Shown: piece by piece, positions 27,122-36,234 of the stretch
Layout of the letters: every line of letters starts with the position of its first letter
Position numbering within the stretch: the first letter of the stretch is position 1
Source of the DNA: an uncultured Duncaniella sp.
GTDB taxonomy: Bacteria; Bacteroidota; Bacteroidia; Bacteroidales; Muribaculaceae
Assembly (NCBI GenBank): GCA_958352885.1
Contig: CATWQI010000008.1
Coordinates: 62,001-126,000, forward strand
Length of the DNA stretch: 64,000 nt
Reading direction: 5' to 3'
Notes under the pieces: model-generated
Told to the model about the DNA's origin: nothing
The model's input: only the letters and a program-made list of their open reading frames with translations
The model's database searches: none
Made by a program: the position numbers and the translations under genes

Positions 27122-28065
27122 CATATTCGTGGATTAAAGGAAAATGTATGCTTAAGCAGTATATCACAACCGACACCCTCCTTAAAATCACATAGTCCTA
27201 ACGCAGGAACACCATCCGATGACGATGGACCGACATCTATAATCAGCCCTTTAGCCGCATAGAATTCAACGACCTTATACGCCAACAAATTCATCGGTCT
27301 ACATGATGAATACTCCGGTTTATGCCCCCAGTATATTATCTGAACGATTCTTTCCGACACATGATAAGCCATTGCAGCCGCAACATCCTTGTCCCCGTCA
27401 GTCAACAGCATAAAATCAGCATCAACCAGCCGGATTGTATCTTTCACCGCATCAATCGACAGGCGGAGTATATAACCCAAGGATTCACGATTACACTTTA
27501 TCACATCATATACACGTTCAATTATATTCATATCCGAGGCGTCAGAGACTATGAAACCATATTGCGCAGCCGTAGCCTTTGCCAGATTCTTGCGAGCGTT
27601 ACGCCCCAACCTTTCATCTATTCTACCGAAAACGTCTGAAGGGAAATAATAATCATAATCCGAGCATACCAGTTTATATCCGCCATTCGCCATTGCCCCA
27701 AACTGCTTGGATATATGAGAATCCCTATTATATATTGGTGGTGGAATGCTAATGACCAATCCCATCCCCCGGATTTCAGCATAGCACTTCAAAGCCTCAA
27801 CAGCGTCAATGTAATAGCATAGCCTCTGTTTACCCGATTCCTCGAAACCGCCGAAAGGCGCCGAGAAAGGTGACAGCAGAACCCCTTCCCTTTCTCCAAG
27901 GATTATGCCAAGCCTAATCTTACCGGTATCATCCTTGAATGATAAATAATGTATGTTGGCACACTTATACCGATTGAGTTCCGAGAACTCAACTGTGTTA
28001 TAAAAATGAGACGGGTCTGGAAAACATTCCCGATACCGTTCAGGAGTCAGACAATCTATACGCAT
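27121..28065 (-). CDS. FemAB/GNAT-like acyltransferase family protein
   Basis: This 314-residue protein has the two-half arrangement of FemAB-like or peptidoglycan-bridge N-acyltransferase proteins. The N-terminal half has FYNTVEFSELNRYK, and the C-terminal half has RNARKNLAKATAAQYGFIV followed by a GNAT-like stretch (AAAMAYHVSERIVQIIYWG). There is no signal peptide. The substrate is unknown; transfer of an acyl or aminoacyl group is inferred. It is the last gene of a three-gene minus-strand operon with the threonylcarbamoyl-AMP synthase (19-bp gap) and B3/B4 protein genes. Confidence 0.7.
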   Translation of the reverse strand: MRIDCLTPERYRECFPDPSHFYNTVEFSELNRYKCANIHYLSFKDDTGKIRLGIILGEREGVLLSPFSAPFGGFEESGKQRLCYYIDAVEALKCYAEIRGMGLVISIPPPIYNRDSHISKQFGAMANGGYKLVCSDYDYYFPSDVFGRIDERLGRNARKNLAKATAAQYGFIVSDASDMNIIERVYDVIKCNRESLGYILRLSIDAVKDTIRLVDADFMLLTDGDKDVAAAMAYHVSERIVQIIYWGHKPEYSSCRPMNLLAYKVVEFYAAKGLIIDVGPSSSDGVPALGLCDFKEGVGCDILLKHTFSFNPRI

Positions 28066-28084
28066 GCGTCAGATACATCAAAAG

Positions 28085-28687
28085 TCACTGCAAATCCCCT
28101 TTCCCTTCGCGGATTATTTCAGGATTACGACTGTCAATGATGTCTACAACAGTTGATGACAATCCGTCGCACTCGCCACCGTCGATTAGTAGAGATGCCA
28201 CATTGCCATATTCATCCCCAAGTATCTGAGGATCCGCAAGTTCCTCTCCCTCGGAATGTGCAGATGTCGACAATATGGGATTGCCAAGCCTGGAGGCTAT
28301 AGCTGTCGCAATGGCATTGTCAGGCACACGGATTCCGACAGCCTTACGTCCCTTGAACACTTTGGGGAGCTTTGGCGACGACGGCAGGATAAAAGTGAAT
28401 GCTCCCGGCAAATTGCAACGAAGTATCCTGAAAGCCTCATTGTCGATGCGGGCATACTCACTTGCCATAGACAACCCGTCGCACACTACCGACAGCGTTT
28501 GCTTCTGTGGATTTATCCCCTTTATCTTGCATAGCTTTTCTATGGCTGAATTATTCAGCGCATCGCATCCAAGCGCATACAGGCTATCAGTAGGATATAT
28601 GATGACTCCTCCCGACTTCAGACACTCCACGGCTTCGTCAAGATAAACGTCATTGACACTCGTAGGATACATTTTTAATGTTTTCAT
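28085..28687 (-). CDS. L-threonylcarbamoyladenylate synthase (Sua5/YciO/YrdC family)
   Basis: This 200-residue enzyme makes threonylcarbamoyl-AMP for the t6A37 modification of tRNAs. YrdC-domain signatures are visible: GGVIIYPTDSLYALGCDA, the CKIKG segment, and STSAHSEGEELADP toward the C-terminus. It lacks the Sua5 C-terminal domain. YciO-like paralogues are hard to separate from true TsaC by sequence alone, so the function is probable rather than certain. Its start overlaps the end of the upstream B3/B4 gene by 4 bp (ATGA), so they are translationally coupled. Confidence 0.85.
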   Translation of the reverse strand: MKTLKMYPTSVNDVYLDEAVECLKSGGVIIYPTDSLYALGCDALNNSAIEKLCKIKGINPQKQTLSVVCDGLSMASEYARIDNEAFRILRCNLPGAFTFILPSSPKLPKVFKGRKAVGIRVPDNAIATAIASRLGNPILSTSAHSEGEELADPQILGDEYGNVASLLIDGGECDGLSSTVVDIIDSRNPEIIREGKGDLQ

Positions 28688-29349
28688 AGCGTATGTATAT
28701 TCACTTTTATATTTGTTGCATCAGCGAATTTCTCTATCAGCGACACTGTCAACCCCACCACATCATCGACGGGCATCTCCTCACCATAAATATTTATGCA
28801 CATCAACAGGCGTGAAGTATCGAGGTCAAGTTTGGTTCGCTCATTGTCACTTGTCGGTGTGCCGATACCACCTATCGCATCCCTATAGACCGGCAAATGC
28901 TCAATGTTGAGCTGACCGCGACCTATGCCTTCAAACGGCTCATTCTCGTAACCGGCTCCAAGCGTCAGCGTCTCCCCCGATATTTTCCCGAGGTCAAAAC
29001 CGCCTATTGAATAGCCAGACTGAACCGATATGAGATTGATTACATCCACCAGTGTATTGATGCGATAGAGCCCCATCCCTTTTACTATTCTGCGACACAG
29101 GGCCTCGCTCGAAGGTCGATATCTGTTCGGCTCCTTGCCCAGAGCCTTGTAAGCCTGGCGTGTAGCCAATATGCCGGGGCGCTTGTTTATGTCCCCTATT
29201 TCCAGAAGCTCACAAATATCAGCCGCAGACTTCTCGAGCAAGGTCCATAGCTCATCGGAAGTCTCCGAATTTTTCACATCAGCCTCAACGGTCACAACCC
29301 TCAGACCGGGAGCCGCCTCACGTATCACATCCTCAAATAAGATATCCAT
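28684..29349 (-). CDS. B3/B4 tRNA-binding domain protein
   Basis: This 221-residue protein is related to the B3/B4 editing domain of the phenylalanyl-tRNA synthetase beta chain; it has ATRQAYKALGKEPNRYRPSSEALCRRI and NTLVDVINLISVQSGYSIGGFD. Stand-alone B3/B4 proteins are thought to hydrolyse mischarged aminoacyl-tRNAs or related compounds, but the substrate here is unknown. It heads a minus-strand operon whose second gene also acts on tRNA. A TAATTTTG box lies five bases upstream of the start codon. Confidence 0.85.
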   Translation of the reverse strand: MDILFEDVIREAAPGLRVVTVEADVKNSETSDELWTLLEKSAADICELLEIGDINKRPGILATRQAYKALGKEPNRYRPSSEALCRRIVKGMGLYRINTLVDVINLISVQSGYSIGGFDLGKISGETLTLGAGYENEPFEGIGRGQLNIEHLPVYRDAIGGIGTPTSDNERTKLDLDTSRLLMCINIYGEEMPVDDVVGLTVSLIEKFADATNIKVNIHTL

Positions 29350-29353
29350 ATCA

Positions 29354-29387
29354 CAAAATTAGCACAAAAATATTGAATTATTCCAAA
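29354..29387 (-). promoter_or_regulatory. Promoter of the B3/B4-tsaC-FemAB operon
   Basis: On the minus strand TAATTTTG (29361-29354) and TTTG (29387-29384) are 22 nt apart. The box is so near the start codon (29349) that the transcript would be almost leaderless. Confidence 0.45.
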
Positions 29388-29404
29388 CATTTATCGTAAT
29401 TTTG
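29373..29404 (+). promoter_or_regulatory. Promoter of the Kdo transferase/envelope operon
   Basis: TTG at 29373-29375 and TAATTTTG at 29397-29404 are separated by 21 nt; the gene starts 40 bp downstream. It overlaps the divergent promoter. Confidence 0.6.
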
Positions 29405-29443
29405 TGGGCTTAAAATAGATAATCGACCATTTCCTCACTTCAT

Positions 29444-30718
29444 ATGCTACAAATATATGATTTCGGTATGCGCATTGGTCGCAGGGCTATCCTTTCGCTT
29501 TCAAAAATGAAGCCAAAGGACAGTCCCGCAAAGTTGTCACGTTTTGCCCGTGGACAGCGACATGCTATCGAAATGGTTGAAAACGGAGTAACCGGACTTG
29601 ACCGCTCACGTCCCACAGTATGGATTCATGCGTCATCGCTTGGTGAGTTCGGTATAGCACGCCCAATCATAAAGGCATTAGGTGAAAATTGCCGTTGCAA
29701 CATCGTGATGACATTTTTCTCTCCGACAGGTTATGAGGCCGTGTCTGCAAATCATCCAGGCATAGACCTTGTATTTTATCTACCGTTTGACACATCCAAA
29801 AACGCACGTAGGTTCCTTGATGCCGTCAAGCCTGATTGTGCGGTATTTATGGTTTCAGAGTATTGGCATACCTATCTTTACCAGTTTCATAAACGCAATA
29901 TACCGGCTTTACTTGTGTCGGCTGTGATACGTGATGACGCAGCATTTTTCAAATGGTACGGCAATCTGTATCGAAAATCAGTCTCATATTTCAAACGGAT
30001 ATTTGTTTTGGACGATAAATCCAAAACAAACCTCAACCGACTCGGAATTGAGAACGTGGCAGTCAATGGCGACCCACTGTTCGACAATGTAAAGGTTGTA
30101 GCCTCGACCCCGTGGAAGGACGAGCTGGTTGAAAAATTTATCGGAGAGGACAAGATATTCCTTGCCGGGAGCATCCATAATGACACTGACTTGGAAATGG
30201 TAACGCGCCTTGCCAATACGCACAAGGACACCAAATTCATCATCGTGCCACATGAGACACGTAAGGAAACATTACGCCATATCGAGTCTTCGCTTGACAC
30301 AAAACCGAAATTTTACACGGAGTGTGGCAATGACACCGAGTTCAGCGACACACAAGTGCTTGTAATAGACTTCGTAGGAGCATTGGCATATCTTTATCGC
30401 TACGCATCATGGGCATATGTGGGAGGAGGCTTCACCAAACTTCTACATAGCATAATCGAGCCGGCTGTCTACGGTATACCAGTCGCTTTTGGTCCCAATA
30501 TCCACCGTAAAGTCACAGCACGACAGATGATTGACCTTGGCATAGGCACGAAATTGTCCACATTTGAAGAGCTTGACGCATGGTTCTCAGAACTGAAAAA
30601 CGCTCCGGAAAAATGTGAGCGGATAGCCAAGATCGCAGCGGAATATGTGATTACCAATACCGGTGCCACTCCACGCGTAGTGTCAAAAATAAATGAATTG
30701 ATATGCGGGAAAAAATAA
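29444..30718 (+). CDS. waaA: 3-deoxy-D-manno-octulosonic acid (Kdo) transferase
   Basis: This 424-residue GT-B glycosyltransferase (GT30) transfers Kdo from CMP-Kdo to lipid A precursor at the inner membrane. Family signatures include WIHASSLGEFGIARPII near residue 60, FFSPTGYEA, and the C-terminal AYVGGGFTKLLHSIIEPAVYGIPVAFGPN. Length is canonical. It opens an envelope operon: the acyltransferase overlaps its end by 16 bp and kdsB, which makes the CMP-Kdo donor, follows. Confidence 0.95.
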   Translation: MLQIYDFGMRIGRRAILSLSKMKPKDSPAKLSRFARGQRHAIEMVENGVTGLDRSRPTVWIHASSLGEFGIARPIIKALGENCRCNIVMTFFSPTGYEAVSANHPGIDLVFYLPFDTSKNARRFLDAVKPDCAVFMVSEYWHTYLYQFHKRNIPALLVSAVIRDDAAFFKWYGNLYRKSVSYFKRIFVLDDKSKTNLNRLGIENVAVNGDPLFDNVKVVASTPWKDELVEKFIGEDKIFLAGSIHNDTDLEMVTRLANTHKDTKFIIVPHETRKETLRHIESSLDTKPKFYTECGNDTEFSDTQVLVIDFVGALAYLYRYASWAYVGGGFTKLLHSIIEPAVYGIPVAFGPNIHRKVTARQMIDLGIGTKLSTFEELDAWFSELKNAPEKCERIAKIAAEYVITNTGATPRVVSKINELICGKK

Positions 30719-31578
30719 AATACGGTCTCTACAACGCTTTCTTTTCCTCCATTGCATTTCTGCCGTTGGGGGTCTTGTACTGTATAAGCGACTCCCTGTA
30801 CTTTGTGTTCCGAAGGATCTTGAATTACAGGCAAGCCGTAATCAGAGAGAATCTCCGCAATTCATTCCCGGAAAAAAACGAGGATGAACTTCTTGAGATT
30901 GAGAAAGATTTTTACCACCAGTTGTGCGACAATATAGTTGAATCAGCCAAGCTCCTACATATCAGCGATAAAGAGGTGGACCGACGCATTACAGTGAGCG
31001 GAGGAGAGCTTGTTGACAAAGCTATAGCCGAAGGACATCCGGTAATACTCTACCTCGGGCACTATGGCAACTGGGAATGGGTCCCTGCAATCGTACGCCA
31101 CTACAAAGCCCCTGAAATCAGCGCTCAGGTCTATAAGCCGCTTCACGACAAAGCTTTCGACCGAATAATGTTGAAGATACGCTCTCGCTTTAATCCGGTA
31201 TCCATACCTAAGAACAGCGTGTTGCGCACTCTGTTGAGATGGAGAAATGAACAGAAAAAATTCATTGTGGGATTTATCTCCGACCACCGTACCAATAGTG
31301 ACACGCCCCACAATACAACCATATTCCTTAACCAGACCACATCACTCGTCGCCGGGGGGGAAGAGATCGGCAACCGTATAAACGCCGCTTACCTGTACCT
31401 CGACGTAGAGAAACCGGCACGAGGACATTATCACTTCACAGTCAAAGAGATTATCCCTAAATCAGATGCCGTCAACTATCCATATACACGCAGGTACATG
31501 GAGATGTTTGAGGAAACCATACGTCGCCGACCCGGACTATGGCTATGGTCCCACAAACGGTGGCTAAGGAAAAAATAA
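30703..31578 (+). CDS. Lipid A late acyltransferase (LpxL/HtrB family)
   Basis: This 291-residue inner-membrane acyltransferase has one N-terminal hydrophobic segment (AFFSSIAFLPLGVLYCISDSLYFVF) and the family catalytic H(X)4(D/E) motif as HYGNWE near residue 114. It probably adds a secondary acyl chain to lipid A. Its ATG lies 16 bp inside the end of the Kdo transferase gene, so the two are translationally coupled, which fits because acylation follows Kdo addition in E. coli. Exact acyl position and chain are unknown. Confidence 0.9.
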   Translation: MREKIKYGLYNAFFSSIAFLPLGVLYCISDSLYFVFRRILNYRQAVIRENLRNSFPEKNEDELLEIEKDFYHQLCDNIVESAKLLHISDKEVDRRITVSGGELVDKAIAEGHPVILYLGHYGNWEWVPAIVRHYKAPEISAQVYKPLHDKAFDRIMLKIRSRFNPVSIPKNSVLRTLLRWRNEQKKFIVGFISDHRTNSDTPHNTTIFLNQTTSLVAGGEEIGNRINAAYLYLDVEKPARGHYHFTVKEIIPKSDAVNYPYTRRYMEMFEETIRRRPGLWLWSHKRWLRKK

Positions 31579-31614
31579 ATCTGAGTATTAATATAATAAC
31601 ATATTCTTAATCAC

Positions 31615-32346
31615 ATGAAAATTATATGCGTGATTCCGGCTCGTGCCGAATCAACCAGATTCTTCGAGAAACCTCTCGCCCTCATCTGTGGCAAACCTAT
31701 GATACAATGGGTATACGAACACTGCAAGGAGGTAGAAATGTTCGAAGAAGTATATGTTGCCACCGACAGCGACAAAATTAAATCAGCTGCCGAAAATTTC
31801 GGTGCAAAAGTCGTGATGACACGTTCAGACCACGATACCGCCACCGAACGTCTTTATGAGGTGTCAACACGTATCCCTGCCGACCTTTATGTCATGGTAA
31901 ACGGCGATGAGCCTCTGCTCACCAAAGACGCCATCGTACAGTGCGTCCCTGACGGGCTCCAGCCTGATGACTTCTTTGTATCAAACCTTATGACCGATTT
32001 TACAAATCCAGTCGAAGTGGTTGATGCCACAAACCTCAAAATCGTGACAGCCAAGGATGACCGTTGTCTCTTCATCTCCCGTAGCCCTATCCCCTATCCA
32101 AAGGGAGCGATGGACTATGTATTCCACAAGTTTGTCGGCGTGGGAGCATTCACACGCAAGGCTCTTGATTTCTATCACAACACCCCCCGCGGTCCTATCG
32201 AGAAGATTGAGGAGAATGACTCTTTCCGTTTCATAGAGAACCACAAGCCAATCTATTACTACAACTGCCATTGCAAGTCACTCTCAGTTGATAACCGTAA
32301 GGATATTGACGGTGTTGAAGCGTATCTTAAGAATCTCGGCAAGTAG
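31615..32346 (+). CDS. kdsB: CMP-Kdo synthetase (3-deoxy-manno-octulosonate cytidylyltransferase)
   Basis: This 243-residue cytosolic nucleotidyltransferase activates Kdo with CTP. It starts MKIICVIPARAESTRFFEKPLA, the nucleotide-binding loop of the family, and contains VMVNGDEPL and RSPIPYP motifs. Length is canonical. It sits 36 bp after the acyltransferase gene and supplies the donor for the Kdo transferase two genes upstream. Confidence 0.97.
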   Translation: MKIICVIPARAESTRFFEKPLALICGKPMIQWVYEHCKEVEMFEEVYVATDSDKIKSAAENFGAKVVMTRSDHDTATERLYEVSTRIPADLYVMVNGDEPLLTKDAIVQCVPDGLQPDDFFVSNLMTDFTNPVEVVDATNLKIVTAKDDRCLFISRSPIPYPKGAMDYVFHKFVGVGAFTRKALDFYHNTPRGPIEKIEENDSFRFIENHKPIYYYNCHCKSLSVDNRKDIDGVEAYLKNLGK

Positions 32347-32376
32347 TATTTCATTCAATCAAACCGCCACGCACTA

Positions 32377-33351
32377 ATGCTCAGAACTGATTTTCGGTCA
32401 CTTATCAAAGGATATAACAGGGTAAAATTCTATTCAGGCAATTTCTCAAGGTATTTTATGCCGGACGGTCTGTTTAGAGCCTTGTTCCGCCATAAGTACG
32501 ACCGAATGTCAGCCGCTGAGCGCAAGATGCTCGAATCCAGGGTGGATTATTACATCCGATTGCCGAAAGGCGCCGAAATAGACGAAGGTTCAGCCATATC
32601 AGTAGGTGACTTTCACTATCCGTGGCACAAGAAGCACAAGTTCACCACCTACTTCTTTGACCTCTATGAATGCGTGAGATGCTTTTCCCCTCGGCTGAAA
32701 TTCAACTACCTGTTTGGCGACGTGCATTGGGAAACGCCCTCTCCTACATTCGTCAAATCACGTCCAATAACATCCGGAACTACTAACTCTGTGGTTTTGC
32801 CTCTCAACAAAGTGAGGCATTTCCGTTTCATCACCGACATGCGGAAATTCCGCGACAAGAGGGACATGCTTGTGTTTCGCAATGTAGTGCGCCAGCCCCA
32901 CCGTCTCGCCTTCCTTGACAGACATTTCAACAATCCGATATGCGATGCCGGTCAGACAAATGGAGACTGGGGAAATCCACTTGCATACCGCAAACCATAC
33001 ATGACCATTGAAGAGCAGCTTGAATTTAAATTCATAGCCTGTATAGAGGGCAATGACGTGGCTACAAACCTCAAATGGGTCATGGCATCCAATTCCATCG
33101 CAGTAATGCCTCGTCCCAAAATGGAGACATGGTTTATGGAAGGGACACTCAAGGGCGGATACCACTACATCGAGATTAAAGATGACTATTCCGACTTGGA
33201 CGATAAACTGAAATACTACATCACTCATCCTGACGAGGCGGAAGCTATAATCGCTCACGCACATGAGTATGTGACCCGATTCCGTGACACAGCTACCGAA
33301 CTGCTCACAGCCCGTATGGTAGCCAAACGATATTTTGAGTTATGCAAATGA
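32377..33351 (+). CDS. GT90 (CAP10/LpsA-like) glycosyltransferase
   Basis: This 324-residue protein matches glycosyltransferase family 90: NPLAYRKPYMTIEEQLEFKFIACIEGNDVATNLKWVM includes the family C-terminal core with an EGND...NLKW signature. GT90 enzymes include fungal CAP10, eukaryotic POGLUT1 and bacterial LpsA-like core transferases. Neighbours for Kdo and heptosyl-type transfer point to LPS core assembly. It has no signal or membrane segment. It ends overlapping the GT9 gene start. The sugar transferred is unknown. Confidence 0.85.
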   Translation: MLRTDFRSLIKGYNRVKFYSGNFSRYFMPDGLFRALFRHKYDRMSAAERKMLESRVDYYIRLPKGAEIDEGSAISVGDFHYPWHKKHKFTTYFFDLYECVRCFSPRLKFNYLFGDVHWETPSPTFVKSRPITSGTTNSVVLPLNKVRHFRFITDMRKFRDKRDMLVFRNVVRQPHRLAFLDRHFNNPICDAGQTNGDWGNPLAYRKPYMTIEEQLEFKFIACIEGNDVATNLKWVMASNSIAVMPRPKMETWFMEGTLKGGYHYIEIKDDYSDLDDKLKYYITHPDEAEAIIAHAHEYVTRFRDTATELLTARMVAKRYFELCK

Positions 33352-34352
33352 CAAATAAACGAATGCTTGTCATACGCCTCTCCGCACTTGGAGATGTCGC
33401 CATGACTATTCCAGCGATATACTCTCTTGCCAAGAAATACCCACAGCTGCACATTGATGTGGTGACACGTAAATTTTTCGCACGTCTGTTTATCAATGCC
33501 CCCGGAAATGTTGAAGTCCATGGCATAGACTTCAATGGAGATGAATATAAAGGTTATCTTGGCACATTGCGTCTACTCAGAAAACTTGGCGAGCTAAAAC
33601 CCGACTATGTAGCAGACTTACACAATGTGCTACGCTCATGGATAATAGACTGGTATTTCAGAGCCAAAGGGGTGAAGGTGGTGATGGTAGACAAACTCCG
33701 CTCCGCCCGTAAGGATGTGCTCAGACGCAAAATAGCGCAGCCAAGTTTCATAGACCGCTATGCCGACGTGTTCGCACAGCTTGGATATCCCGTAGAACTC
33801 ACGTTCCAATCACTTTTCGAAATGGATAAGCCTGCCATCCCGTTAGAAATCAGCTATCCGGCTGTCGGCATCGCTCCATTCGCACGATACTACAACAAAA
33901 CATACCCGCCGTCCATGATGAAAGCCGCAGCTGAAAAGCTTGCCGCCGACGGTTACAATGTCTACCTGTTTGGAGGCAGAGGCAAGGAAGCCGAGGAGCT
34001 TGCCCACTGGCAGGCTTCAAACGACCGTTGCATATCACTTGCCGGACGCTTCACTCTTGAAGAGGAACTGGCACTTATGAACAAGATGAACCTGATGATA
34101 AGCATGGACTCCGCAAATCAACACATGGCGGCATTGGCAGGTACGAAAGTGCTGAGCATATGGGGGAGCACTACTCCTGAATGCGGATTTCTGGGATACC
34201 GTCAGAATGATTCCGATGTGCTGTGTCTTCATCTTGAATGTCAGCCTTGCACTGTGGCAGGAAGCCCGGAATGCCCATTAGGACATCTGAACTGTTTCAA
34301 TGGCATATCGCCAACCATGATTGTAGAGAAAGTAAAATCACTAATCGGATAG
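33348..34352 (+). CDS. GT9 family (heptosyltransferase-like) glycosyltransferase
   Basis: This protein of about 334 residues begins MTNKRMLVIRLSALGDVAMTIPAIYSL, the ADP-heptose:LPS heptosyltransferase N-terminus, and has a C-terminal GT-B nucleotide-binding region with SMDSANQHMAALAGTKVLSIWGSTTPE. The ATG at 33348 overlaps the preceding stop as ATGA; another ATG six bases upstream would add two residues. It probably extends the LPS core in the cytoplasm. Heptose itself is not established for this organism, so the donor sugar is uncertain. Confidence 0.9.
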   Translation: MTNKRMLVIRLSALGDVAMTIPAIYSLAKKYPQLHIDVVTRKFFARLFINAPGNVEVHGIDFNGDEYKGYLGTLRLLRKLGELKPDYVADLHNVLRSWIIDWYFRAKGVKVVMVDKLRSARKDVLRRKIAQPSFIDRYADVFAQLGYPVELTFQSLFEMDKPAIPLEISYPAVGIAPFARYYNKTYPPSMMKAAAEKLAADGYNVYLFGGRGKEAEELAHWQASNDRCISLAGRFTLEEELALMNKMNLMISMDSANQHMAALAGTKVLSIWGSTTPECGFLGYRQNDSDVLCLHLECQPCTVAGSPECPLGHLNCFNGISPTMIVEKVKSLIG

Positions 34353-34355
34353 ACT

Positions 34356-36191
34356 ATGTGGGAATTTATACTGTTCACATGCGCTTATTTTATATTCTGC
34401 ACAGCGTTTTTCTGTATATTCCAGAAACCGGTGTTCGGCATATACAATCATCGCTCAAATTCACAATCACTGAATTTCAGCGACATATGTGACGTATACA
34501 CTCACGGCATCCGTTCTGACTTCATCATAGCCTCATATCTTACTGCCATACCTCTGCTAACGGCAACTGCCTACACTCTATGCCCGCATTTCAGTATCCA
34601 TACCATACTTTGCGGATATAATATCGTGACTTCCCTTGCTGTAGCACTCATTACTGTATCGGATACCATATTATATGCATATTGGCAATATAAACTCGAC
34701 TCGTCGGTATTCGTCTACCTTAAGTCCCCAAAAGGAGCATTCGCCAGCGTATCGTCGCTATACGTCGTCGTAGCATTCGGCATTGTCTTTCTGGTGGCGA
34801 CTCTCTACTTCATATGCGCACAAGCCGTATGCGGCATTTTTTTCAGGGAAGCATTTGTTATTGGCTCATGGTGGATGTATCCTGTGATTGCCATAATTTC
34901 TTTAATATTGCTTGCCGGGCTTTACCTCATAACCCGGGGACTTAAAATACGCCCTAATAATCCAAGCGTAGTATATTACAGTAAGAATCCTTTCTACAAT
35001 CACTGGGCACTCAACCCGGCATACAATCTCATCTATTCGCTCACCACCCGTGATGAATTCAAAGGTAAATTCCACCACTTCGATGACAAGGAGTGCGACG
35101 AAATATTCAACCCTCTCTTCCCTAATTCCGGCATACCACTGGAAAAAATACTCAACACTACCCGTCCGAACATACTTATGATAGTATGGGAAAGCCTCGG
35201 AGCGGAATTTGTCGAATCACTCGGCGGTAAACCCGGCATAGCCGTAAATGTCGACCGGCTGGCATCGGAAGGAGTCATGTTCACCCATTGCACCGCCGGC
35301 AGTTTCCGCACAGACCGAGGACTCGTATGCCTGCTCAGCGGCTACCTTGGACAACCAACCACAAGTGTGATCCGTTACACCCGTAAATTGCCCAACCTCC
35401 CCGCTCTCCCACGCTTGCTAAAGCAAGAAGGATACGAAACCACCGCTGTGCACGGGGGCGACCTGTCAATAATGCATAAGTCCGATTATTACCTCGCATC
35501 AGGTCATGACAGGCTCGTAAGTCAGAAGGATTTTCCTAAATCAGCACCGACATGTAAATGGGGTATCCACGACGGATATATGTTTGACTGGCTATACTCC
35601 GATATCATGGACAAAACCAACGAAGGCAAACGCTGGTTCACAACCTTCCAGACCCTCAGCTCACATGAGCCATTCACTGTGCCATACAACCGTATACCTG
35701 ATGACGAAGTAGCAAACTCATTCGCTTACACCGACTATTGTTTCGGAGAGTTCGTTGATAAACTCAAACAGACATCGGCATGGGACAATCTGCTGATCAT
35801 TTGTGTGGCAGACCATGGATTCAACATCAGTCACCATCCGGAATCACGTAGCAAGTATGCGCACATTCCGCTTCTTATGCTCGGTGGCGCAGTAGACCAT
35901 CCGGCAAAATTTGATGCGATAATGAGCCAGACCGATCTTGCCGCTACTCTGCTCGGACAGATGGGACTTTCTCACGAAGATTTCATATACAGCCGGGACG
36001 TGCTCGCCGACACATATAAATATCCGTTCTCATTCCATACATACACCAACGGCTTCTTGTTCACGGACAGCACGGGCATGACAAACTATGACAATGTTGC
36101 GGAATCAGCCATTGAAGGCCCGGACAGCGAACGCGAAAAGAAAGGCAAGGCAATATTACAGAAACTATATGAAGATTTAAGTAAACGATAA
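34356..36191 (+). CDS. LtaS/sulfatase-type membrane phosphotransferase, first copy
   Basis: This 611-residue inner-membrane protein has about five transmembrane segments in the first 200 residues and a C-terminal alkaline-phosphatase/sulfatase-fold domain. Metal-site motifs are visible: VWESLGAEF, a probable nucleophile threonine in SFRTDRGLVCLLSGY, and VADHGFN. LtaS-family enzymes in Gram-negatives move phosphoglycerol or phosphoethanolamine onto glycans or lipid A. Its position 3 bp after the GT9 gene suggests decoration of the LPS core. The donor and acceptor are not determined. Confidence 0.82.
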   Translation: MWEFILFTCAYFIFCTAFFCIFQKPVFGIYNHRSNSQSLNFSDICDVYTHGIRSDFIIASYLTAIPLLTATAYTLCPHFSIHTILCGYNIVTSLAVALITVSDTILYAYWQYKLDSSVFVYLKSPKGAFASVSSLYVVVAFGIVFLVATLYFICAQAVCGIFFREAFVIGSWWMYPVIAIISLILLAGLYLITRGLKIRPNNPSVVYYSKNPFYNHWALNPAYNLIYSLTTRDEFKGKFHHFDDKECDEIFNPLFPNSGIPLEKILNTTRPNILMIVWESLGAEFVESLGGKPGIAVNVDRLASEGVMFTHCTAGSFRTDRGLVCLLSGYLGQPTTSVIRYTRKLPNLPALPRLLKQEGYETTAVHGGDLSIMHKSDYYLASGHDRLVSQKDFPKSAPTCKWGIHDGYMFDWLYSDIMDKTNEGKRWFTTFQTLSSHEPFTVPYNRIPDDEVANSFAYTDYCFGEFVDKLKQTSAWDNLLIICVADHGFNISHHPESRSKYAHIPLLMLGGAVDHPAKFDAIMSQTDLAATLLGQMGLSHEDFIYSRDVLADTYKYPFSFHTYTNGFLFTDSTGMTNYDNVAESAIEGPDSEREKKGKAILQKLYEDLSKR

Positions 36192-36234
36192 CAGCGAGGG
36201 ATATCCCTTGTACAACCAATTCATTCATAAGATC

